Below, in pieces: positions 1 through 5,126 of a DNA stretch of 9,837 nucleotides (the first letter of the stretch is position 1; the number at the start of each line of letters is the position of its first letter). Origin of the DNA: Opitutia bacterium UBA3151 (GTDB taxonomy: Bacteria; Verrucomicrobiota; Verrucomicrobiia; Opitutales; Seribacteraceae); NCBI GenBank assembly GCA_002364975.1, contig DEYT01000034.1:1-9837 (forward strand), read 5' to 3'. The notes beneath the pieces were generated by a model that saw only the letters and a list, made by a program, of their open reading frames with translations, was not told where the DNA came from and did no database searches. A program made the position numbers and the translations under genes.

Positions 1-833
1 TTATTTGGAACATAGTGTGTGGCATAAAAATCTTCGATAGCCGTAATGGATGGGTTTTTAAGATGTTCGATCGTACCCAGTGTGGATTGCTGCCCATAAG
101 GGTGTACTTTAAAGAGTATGTTATTTACTTCGCGGTGAAGAAGTCTGTCCTTATTATCAATGGAACGGTTTTTTTCTTCATAAACGGTTTCAAGCTCAGT
201 ATGAAAAAGTCGGAAAACAGGGTTTGCAAAGCGTTCTGCCTCAATTTTAGCCCAGTGATCTATTCGGTTGGCTGGGAGGTCTACTTTATAAACGGTTTCT
301 TCATGCCAAGTATGAGCGTTAATTCCTTTGCCGCCCATATCGCTGTAGATACGATCCATCTCATTGGGGACTGCAATCGCGGCTGCTTCTTGAGAAATGC
401 GATTGATTTCATCATAAATGATGGCTCGTTTGCTTTGGTTTGATTCCTTGGAACGCTGCTCGTATAAATCGGTTATTTTATCGAGCAAGGGTTTTTCTTT
501 TTCAAAATCTGTAGTCCCAAAATTCTTGGTTCCCTTGAACAACAAGTGCTCTAGGTAGTGTGCCAGTCCGGTATTGGTTTCTGGATCGTGCTTGCTTCCG
601 GCCCGGGTCACGATTTCAGCATAAAACCTGGGCTCTTCTGGATTAGGGCTCAGTAAAACGGTGAGACCATTATCCAGAGTTTTTTGGATTACTTTCATTG
701 AACTTCCCCCCTGGTAACTGGAGGCGTTAGATTCTTGAAGTGAATCTTGGATTTGGGGAGATGAATAGGAAGTCATAAGTGCGAATGTCAATATTGGGAT
801 TATGCGAAAAGATGAAAGTTGAAAATTATACAT
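1..833 (-). CDS. M16 family (insulinase-like) zinc metallopeptidase, N-terminal part, truncated by window edge
   Basis: The minus strand is open from an ATG at 833-831 to the left edge, giving 277 residues with no stop. The family marker is the inverted zinc motif HYLEH, inside the stretch GLAHYLEHLLFKGTKNFG at about residues 89-106. Further on, GKGINAHTWHEETVYKVDLP and an acidic stretch ELETVYEEKNR fit the third zinc ligand region expected about 75-80 residues after HxxEH. These proteins degrade peptides and are usually periplasmic or membrane-associated in Gram-negative bacteria. The first residues (MYNFQLSSFRIIPILTFALM) look like a signal peptide, so I prefer the long start. An internal ATG at 698-696 (Met46) has a purine-rich G6-AAG stretch before it and would give a cytosolic form that begins right at the M16 domain; the first ATG has no clear Shine-Dalgarno. 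Full-length relatives run to several hundred residues, so most of the gene lies outside. Transcribed divergently from the next gene. Confidence 0.9.
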   Translation of the reverse strand, partial: MYNFQLSSFRIIPILTFALMTSYSSPQIQDSLQESNASSYQGGSSMKVIQKTLDNGLTVLLSPNPEEPRFYAEIVTRAGSKHDPETNTGLAHYLEHLLFKGTKNFGTTDFEKEKPLLDKITDLYEQRSKESNQSKRAIIYDEINRISQEAAAIAVPNEMDRIYSDMGGKGINAHTWHEETVYKVDLPANRIDHWAKIEAERFANPVFRLFHTELETVYEEKNRSIDNKDRLLHREVNNILFKVHPYGQQSTLGTIEHLKNPSITAIEDFYATHYVPN

Positions 834-904
834 TGTTCGAACAGGGTTGAAAAAGCTCAAGTTTTGGTGATATTGACAGAGTTTGATTTTGCAAACAAAC
901 GAAA

Positions 905-1270
905 ATGAGATTTTATCAATACGAAAAATGTGAGAGCTGTCATAAAGCCAAGAAATGGTTGGACGAAAAAGGACTGTCTTTTGAAAGCTTATCAATCCGA
1001 GAAAAACCGCCTACCAAGAAGGAGTTAAAGGCGATGCTTGCTTCCCATGAAGGTCAAACCAAAAAGCTTTTCAATACTTCCGGTAAAGATTACCGAGATC
1101 CAGAAATTAAATCCATTCTTCCTACCATGAGTGAAGATGAAATAATTTCTCTACTGGCATTTCGAGGTAATCTGATCAAGAGACCTTTTTTGATTGGGGA
1201 TGGCATTCATCTGCAGGGATTTAAACCTGAACTTTGGAACGAAGCCTTTGAGAAAATAACGGGATTATAA
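905..1270 (+). CDS. ArsC/Spx-family thioredoxin-fold protein (arsenate reductase-like)
   Basis: The 121-residue product matches the ArsC/Spx/YffB family in length and layout. It has an N-terminal beta strand, then the redox motif CESC (Cys9 and Cys12) followed by HKAKKWLDEKG; a central segment KKLFNTSGKDYR (residues 53-64); and the family's late signature KRPFLIGDG (residues 92-100), with Arg93-Pro94. The two-cysteine motif is like Spx/MgsR (CxxC) rather than classical E. coli ArsC, which has one catalytic cysteine in that loop. The role could therefore be a thiol-redox regulator or reductase rather than arsenate detoxification; no other ars gene is nearby. The ATG has no strong ribosome binding site. 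It is the first gene of a compact run ending in cysS. Family membership is firm; exact function is not. Confidence 0.88.
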   Translation: MRFYQYEKCESCHKAKKWLDEKGLSFESLSIREKPPTKKELKAMLASHEGQTKKLFNTSGKDYRDPEIKSILPTMSEDEIISLLAFRGNLIKRPFLIGDGIHLQGFKPELWNEAFEKITGL

Positions 1271-1300
1271 AATCAATCTGACCGCATTAATTTGAAATCT

Positions 1301-1675
1301 ATGAATTACGAAATACCAAAAAAATGGATTCATGCGGTCAATGAAGGTAATGTAGATCAAATCATGGACTGCTATTGCCCAAGTGCTTGCTTGTTCGCAA
1401 CCTTCTCTGCTAAGCCAATCAAGACGATGGCTGGCATCCAAAATTATTTTGTGAACTTTACCTCCCGTGAAGGTGCCGGAGTTTCTCTGCAGGAAGAATC
1501 GTTGGTGCTTGAAGATTGGGGCCAAGAAGGATACGGGGCTATTGGTCTTTACGAATTCTTCTACATGGAAAATGGTATGCAGGTTCGACACCCGGCCCGT
1601 TTTTCCTTTATGGTAAAATCTGACCCAACTCAGAAGATCCAACATCATCACTCCTCATTGATTCCCGATTCTTAA
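1301..1675 (+). CDS. SnoaL/NTF2-fold protein, SgcJ/EcaC or CaMKII-association-domain-like
   Basis: A 124-residue protein. I chose the ATG at 1301 over the in-frame TTG at 1292 because TTG adds only three residues. The N-terminal helix (KKWIHAVNEGNVDQIMDCYCP) followed by a strand with LFATFS is typical of cone-shaped NTF2-like domains. The middle carries IKTMAGIQNYFVNF, the helix that closes the cone. The later part has GLYEFFYMENG, PARFSFMV and a terminal HHHSSLIP (residues 115-122), which resembles the xHHSSxxP ending of the SgcJ/EcaC and CaMKII-association-domain group. Such proteins bind small ligands or act as enzymes or assembly domains; the substrate cannot be inferred. It lies 30 bases after the Spx/ArsC-like gene, on the same strand. 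Confidence 0.8.
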   Translation: MNYEIPKKWIHAVNEGNVDQIMDCYCPSACLFATFSAKPIKTMAGIQNYFVNFTSREGAGVSLQEESLVLEDWGQEGYGAIGLYEFFYMENGMQVRHPARFSFMVKSDPTQKIQHHHSSLIPDS

Positions 1676-1708
1676 AATAATTCACGATTTAACTTCGCTT
1701 GTACAACT

Positions 1709-1945
1709 ATGTTAAGCCCACAAAAAACGCTCAATACTTATTACTTGGAAGCTCGGCGCGACTTACTTGAAGTGGCCGCTATGCTTGACCGATATGATGA
1801 AGCCGTAAAAAGAGACGGTCAAAAGGCAGGGGACGAAAGCAGAAAAGATTCCTTGCTTCAAGCTATGGAAATTCTCTCGAAACCCGATCACGCAGATGCC
1901 AATAGAACCGAGCAGTTACTGGTTCATTTCGCGAAGATCGATTAA
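1709..1945 (+). CDS. Small conserved-looking helical protein of unknown function
   Basis: A 78-residue protein that I do not recognise as a named family. It is predicted mainly helical and highly charged: TLNTYYLEARRDLLEVAAML near the N-terminus, a charged middle (DEAVKRDGQKAGDESRKD), a helix LLQAMEILSK and a C-terminal NRTEQLLVHFAKID. No cysteine, no signal peptide and no membrane segment is visible, so it is probably a cytosolic partner or regulatory protein. It starts with ATG and ends 15 bases before the EboB-like hydrolase, which suggests translation from the same message and perhaps a functional pair. Coding status is supported by its fit in the tightly packed gene run and protein-like composition; no function is assigned. 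Confidence 0.7.
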   Translation: MLSPQKTLNTYYLEARRDLLEVAAMLDRYDEAVKRDGQKAGDESRKDSLLQAMEILSKPDHADANRTEQLLVHFAKID

Positions 1946-1960
1946 AAAATTTCTCTTGCT

Positions 1961-2782
1961 ATGCAGATTATTCAACCTCACTACCATGCCATTGCCCGAA
2001 CTGCTCAGGATTATGAGCGGATGGCTATGTCCGGCGTCGTCGCGGTTTGTGAACCTGCCTTTTGGGCCGGATTCGACCGTCGCCATCCTGAAACTTTCAT
2101 CGATTATTTTGCCCAAATTTCGGAATTCGAACCGACTCGAGCCGCGGAATTTGGAATTCGTCACTTTTGCTGGGTCGCGGTAAATCCAAAGGAAGCGGAG
2201 AATCCTGAACTTACCCAAGAAGTCCTTCGTAAAATGCCTGAGTTTTTAGAAAAACCCACTTGTTTGGGAGTGGGGGAGACCGGTTTGCATAAATCAACCC
2301 AAAATGAAATATATTCTTTGCAGGCTCATGTGGAGATGGCGATGAAGTATGACCAATTGGTTTTGATTCACACTCCCCACCTATCGGACAAGGCACATGG
2401 TACCAAAACCGTCCTTGAAGTTTTGGCTGGGATGGATGTTAATCCTGACAGAATCTGGATCGATCATGTCGAAGAACAGACTATTGAATCCGTGCTAGAC
2501 GCGGGATATTGGGCGGGCATGACGCTTTACCCGGTCACGAAGTGCAGTCCGCGTCGGGCGGTTGATATATTAGAAAAATATCCAAGAGAGCGTTTGTTGG
2601 TCAATTCTTCCGCGGACTGGGGTCCGAGTGATCCATTCACCTTGCAGGAATCAATCGTCGAGTTTCGTAGACGAGGGCATAGTTTGCAGGCGGCAGTGGA
2701 AATCTACCATAATAATCCCTGCCGCTTTCTAGGACAGAATGCGAAATGGGATATCAAGCCAATCACGATTTCCGAAGATTAG
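1961..2782 (+). CDS. TatD-fold metal-dependent hydrolase, EboB-like
   Basis: A 273-residue TIM-barrel amidohydrolase of the TatD superfamily. Metal-site residues appear in order: HYH at His7/His9, the GVGETGL loop with Glu106, LIHTPH with His137, IDH with His169, and NSSADWG with Asp219. This is a complete TatD-type set, so the enzyme should be active. Beyond general TatD, the spacing and wording of DYERMAMSGVVAVCEPAFWAG, AVNPKEAENPEL and SADWGPSDP are what I recall for EboB proteins, encoded in the ebo/EDB cluster linked to scytonemin-type precursor export and found in diverse bacteria and some algal plastids. The other ebo genes (UbiA-like prenyltransferase, dehydroquinate-synthase-like, sugar-isomerase-like, phosphatase-like) are absent from this window. 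The substrate is unknown. cysS begins 4 bases after the stop, so the two are almost certainly co-transcribed. Confidence 0.87.
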   Translation: MQIIQPHYHAIARTAQDYERMAMSGVVAVCEPAFWAGFDRRHPETFIDYFAQISEFEPTRAAEFGIRHFCWVAVNPKEAENPELTQEVLRKMPEFLEKPTCLGVGETGLHKSTQNEIYSLQAHVEMAMKYDQLVLIHTPHLSDKAHGTKTVLEVLAGMDVNPDRIWIDHVEEQTIESVLDAGYWAGMTLYPVTKCSPRRAVDILEKYPRERLLVNSSADWGPSDPFTLQESIVEFRRRGHSLQAAVEIYHNNPCRFLGQNAKWDIKPITISED

Positions 2783-2786
2783 TCGA

Positions 2787-4199
2787 ATGGTGCTGAACCT
2801 TTATGATACCATGACCCGAGAACTCCGGGAGGTTTTCCCTATGGATGAAAATTCGGTTCGTTTTTATGGTTGTGGACCCACCGTTTACGGACCGGCACAT
2901 ATTGGGAATTTTAGAACTTTTGTGCTGCAAGATGTTTTTCGCAGGGTCTTGGAAACTTCTGGCCAGCAGACTTTTCATGTGAGGAATCTCACGGATGTGG
3001 ATGACAAGACAATCCGTCAATCCCAAGAACAAGGGACAAAGCTTAAAGATTTTACGGAAAAATGGACGGCTAGGTTTCAAAAGGATTGCGAACTTCTAAA
3101 TTTACTTACTCCTCATGCTGAGCCTTCGGCAGTTGGACATATTCCAGAACAAATTTCTTTGATTGAGAAATTGATCGAGGGGGGGAAAGCTTATCGAGCA
3201 AATGATGGCTCCGTTTATTTCAAAGTGGATGCCTTTCCCGAATATGGACGACTATCTCGATTGGCAGACCGAGAAATTACCACATCGAATAATGTCCGGG
3301 AGATTTCGGATGAATACGACCGTGGTTCTGCTGCCGATTTTGCTCTTTGGAAAGCAAGACGACCGGAAGACGGAGATAATTTTTGGGAATCTCCATGGGG
3401 AGAAGGCCGACCAGGATGGCATATCGAATGCAGTGCCATGAGTATGAAGTATCTCGGAGAGTCCTTTGACCTTCATTCTGGGGGCGTCGACTTGATTTTT
3501 CCTCATCACGAAAACGAGATAGCCCAAAGCGAGGGCGTTACCGGCAAGACATTTGCCCGTCATTGGTTTCACATTGCCCACTTGATGGTAGAGGGCCAGA
3601 AAATGAGCAAGTCCCTGAGAAATCTCTACACTTTGGAGGACTTATTCGGCAAAGGATATAAAGAACAAGAAGTTCGATATGTCCTGCTTTCAGGGAGTTA
3701 TCGCCAACCGCTTAATTTCACTTTTGATTCAATGCAGGCCAGCCGAAAAGCTTTATCCAAACTTACTGATTTTGCTAAGAAGTTCGGTATAGAGCCCAGC
3801 AGTAGTTCCACTCTGGAAACCGAATTCGGTCCTTTTTATCCGGTTCAGGAAGCCCTGCTGTCAGATTTAAATACTCCCGAAGCGTTAGGTCGCTGGTTTC
3901 GCTTGGTTCGCGAAATGGGGGAGGCTCGGGACCGCGGAGAGTTTGATGGCAATGTAGAAGAGCTGGAAATGCTAAGGAAGGGATTTCAAGCTACTTGTGA
4001 TGCCTTGGGTCTGATCATCAAAGTAAAAGAGGAAGTGGTTGAAGAAGTTCCCAAAGAGATCCATGAGCTGGCCCAAAATCGATGGGAAGCAAAATTGAAC
4101 AAGGATTGGACCGCAGCCGACCAAATAAGAGAGAATCTTTTACAAAAGGGCTGGGCGGTAAAAGACAGCAAGGATGGATTCGAGCTTGCCAAAGCCTAA
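2787..4199 (+). CDS. cysS: Cysteinyl-tRNA synthetase
   Basis: Class I aminoacyl-tRNA synthetase that charges tRNA-Cys, 470 residues from the chosen ATG (E. coli CysRS has 461). The nucleotide-binding signature is HIGN at residues 38-41, the usual CysRS form of HIGH, in GPAHIGNFRTF; KMSKS is at 272-276. The cysteine-selecting zinc site is complete: Cys29 (FYGCGPTVYG), Cys215 (WHIECSAM), His240 and Glu244 (PHHENEIAQSE), with spacings matching the E. coli enzyme in the last three. The C-terminal third is the helical DALR/anticodon part, ending in ADQIRENLLQKGWAVKDSKDG. The frame is open back to an ATG at 2739 inside the TatD gene, but that would add 16 unlike residues and a 44-base overlap; 2787 places the protein start as in homologues. 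No strong ribosome binding site; translational coupling to the upstream gene is likely. Confidence 0.97.
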   Translation: MVLNLYDTMTRELREVFPMDENSVRFYGCGPTVYGPAHIGNFRTFVLQDVFRRVLETSGQQTFHVRNLTDVDDKTIRQSQEQGTKLKDFTEKWTARFQKDCELLNLLTPHAEPSAVGHIPEQISLIEKLIEGGKAYRANDGSVYFKVDAFPEYGRLSRLADREITTSNNVREISDEYDRGSAADFALWKARRPEDGDNFWESPWGEGRPGWHIECSAMSMKYLGESFDLHSGGVDLIFPHHENEIAQSEGVTGKTFARHWFHIAHLMVEGQKMSKSLRNLYTLEDLFGKGYKEQEVRYVLLSGSYRQPLNFTFDSMQASRKALSKLTDFAKKFGIEPSSSSTLETEFGPFYPVQEALLSDLNTPEALGRWFRLVREMGEARDRGEFDGNVEELEMLRKGFQATCDALGLIIKVKEEVVEEVPKEIHELAQNRWEAKLNKDWTAADQIRENLLQKGWAVKDSKDGFELAKA

Positions 4200-4213
4200 G
4201 ATTAAGGACGAAA

Positions 4214-4233
4214 AACAATTAAATCGAATTGTT
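4214..4233. repeat. Short AT-rich inverted repeat upstream of the DUF1080 gene
   Basis: AACAATT (4214-4220) and AATTGTT (4227-4233) are exact inverted arms of 7 bases around the 6-base centre AAATCG. It lies between the cysS stop and the ribosome binding site of the DUF1080 gene. The stem is weak and is not followed by a T run, so it is not a convincing intrinsic terminator; it could be an operator or chance. Confidence 0.3.
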
Positions 4234-4239
4234 GCGATG

Positions 4240-4252
4240 AAGGAAAATCATG
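4240..4252 (+). promoter_or_regulatory. Shine-Dalgarno and ATG for the DUF1080 gene, out of frame with the main frame
   Basis: AAGGA at 4240-4244 sits 5 bases before the ATG at 4250-4252, one of the better ribosome binding sites in the window. This decides the expected start of the DUF1080 gene, yet in the sequence as given this ATG reads only five codons (ATG AAA AAA TGC CCC) before TAA at 4265-4267. Confidence 0.6.
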
Positions 4253-4289
4253 AAAAAATGCCCCTAAACTTATCCTTCTTTGCTTTTTA
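4250..4289 (+). other. Out-of-frame signal-peptide segment of the DUF1080 gene (A6 frameshift)
   Basis: The ATG at 4250 is followed by six As (4253-4258). If the run were five As, the frame would read MKNAPKLILLCFLLQLFLLP and continue directly into the DUF1080 protein: a textbook signal peptide with a basic N-region and a long hydrophobic core. With six As it terminates at once. The open downstream frame begins after a TGA at 4251-4253 and has no ATG before the conserved domain. This marks either a one-base insertion (sequencing error or real mutation) or a slippage-controlled start. Confidence 0.6.
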
Positions 4290-4979
4290 TTGCAGTTGTT
4301 TTTGTTGCCCCCTTTAAAAAGCGAAAATCTTAATCAATGGGTTGAGTTGTTCAATGGTAAGGATTTGAGTGGCTGGGTGGATGTTAACACATCCCCAGAT
4401 ACTTGGTGGGTCGAGGGTGGTTTATTAAAGTGTACGGGAAAGCCGATAGGAGTAATGCGAACTGAACGGCAATATGAAAATTTTTTACTACATGTGGAAT
4501 GGCGCCACATGGAATCCGGTGGTAATTCAGGTATTTTTGCTTGGAGTGATGCCATACCCTTTGGAAATCGATTACCGAAAGGGATAGAAATTCAAATGTT
4601 AGAATTGGATTGGATAAAATTGAATCAGCGAAAAGGAAGCCCCCCTCCTCCCGTTGCTTATGTTCATGGTGAACTGTTTGGGGCAGGTGGCATGACCGCG
4701 ACCCCAGATAATCCAAGAGGCAGCCGAAGTAAATCACTGGAGAATCGATGTAAAGGGAGAGGCCAATGGAATATTTATGATGTTGTCTGTGTAGATGGGG
4801 TGGTCAAACTTTCGGTAAATGGAAAATTCGTAAATGGAATTCGGAATTCACAATACAAAAAGGGATACATTTGTTTGGAATCCGAAGGTTCTGAAATTCA
4901 TTTTAAAAATCTAAACATTATGGAATTACCAAGTGGTATTACTTCTGCGGACCAAAGAGTCCCAGTAATCGAAGAATAA
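4290..4979 (+). CDS. DUF1080 protein (3-keto-disaccharide hydrolase-like, concanavalin/LamG-type fold)
   Basis: The open frame gives 229 residues from a TTG; with the probable true start at 4250 and one A removed it would be 242 residues, usual for the family. DUF1080 (PF06439) domains have a jelly-roll fold, and characterised members hydrolyse 3-keto-glycosides outside the cytoplasm. Visible signatures, numbered from the TTG: ELFNGKDLSGW (19-29), WWVEGGLLKCTGKPIG (39-54), YENFLLHVEWR with GGNSGIF (62-83), GIEIQMLELD (98-107), GQWNIYDVVCVDG with LSVNGK (158-179), and the closing GYICLESEGSEIHFKNL (192-208). The family's partner, a sugar 3-dehydrogenase of the GMC or Gfo/Idh/MocA type, is not in this window. 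It is separated by 147 bases and a promoter from the cytochrome gene, so it may be a separate transcript. Confidence 0.88.
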   Translation: MQLFLLPPLKSENLNQWVELFNGKDLSGWVDVNTSPDTWWVEGGLLKCTGKPIGVMRTERQYENFLLHVEWRHMESGGNSGIFAWSDAIPFGNRLPKGIEIQMLELDWIKLNQRKGSPPPPVAYVHGELFGAGGMTATPDNPRGSRSKSLENRCKGRGQWNIYDVVCVDGVVKLSVNGKFVNGIRNSQYKKGYICLESEGSEIHFKNLNIMELPSGITSADQRVPVIEE

Positions 4980-5071
4980 GTTGGGCTGTAGGCCATTTTC
5001 TCCTCTCCATGAAATCCGGAAAATTTTATGATGCCAATTACAAAAATTATTAAATTTTATTATAAAATGCT

Positions 5072-5101
5072 TTGAATTACACCAAGGATGCTTATTATAA
5101 T
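5072..5101 (+). promoter_or_regulatory. Sigma70-type promoter for the PSCyt1/DUF1549 gene
   Basis: TTGAAT (5072-5077) as -35 and a perfect TATAAT (5096-5101) as -10 are separated by 18 bases in an AT-rich gap. Transcription would start near 5108, about 19 bases before the ATG at 5127. This also argues against the longer open frame from 5088, whose first codons overlap the -10 box. Confidence 0.55.
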
Positions 5102-5126
5102 ATTTGTCTGTTTTGTAGACCATCCC

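Noticed and set aside
15..443. Plus-strand open frame of 142 codons at the left edge
   Set aside because: It lies entirely antisense to the M16 peptidase frame, which carries the HxxEH zinc motif; its own translation is rich in F, I and C and resembles no protein.
834..843. Perfect 10-base palindrome TGTTCGAACA directly next to the M16 start codon, reminiscent of a LexA-type operator
   Set aside because: Palindromes this short are expected several times by chance in 10 kb, no second copy or SOS gene is nearby, and I cannot confirm a matching LexA motif.
873..878. Perfect TTGACA -35 box ahead of the Spx/ArsC-like gene
   Set aside because: At 16-18 bases spacing there is no -10-like sequence, and the ATG at 905 would leave almost no leader; a TTGAAA/TATTGA alternative at 847-876 is also weak.
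1265..1651. Minus-strand open frame of 128 codons opposite the SnoaL/NTF2-like gene
   Set aside because: It is an antisense shadow; the plus strand encodes recognisable family motifs and sits in a co-directional gene run.
3179..3185. G7 tract inside cysS as a possible frameshift site
   Set aside because: It encodes the conserved EGGKAY stretch in frame, and the protein is intact and colinear with CysRS on both sides.
4815..4849. Imperfect tandem units GTAAATGGAAAATTC / GTAAATGGAATTC / GGAATTC in the DUF1080 gene
   Set aside because: The units encode an ordinary VNGKFVNG segment where the family has its NG-turn, so a short internal duplication or chance similarity is enough.
4980..5071. Possible transcription terminator after the DUF1080 gene
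   Set aside because: Only a 3-base GGC/GCC stem and an AT-only ATTTTA-TTA-TAAAAT hairpin can be drawn; neither has a GC-rich stem followed by a T run.
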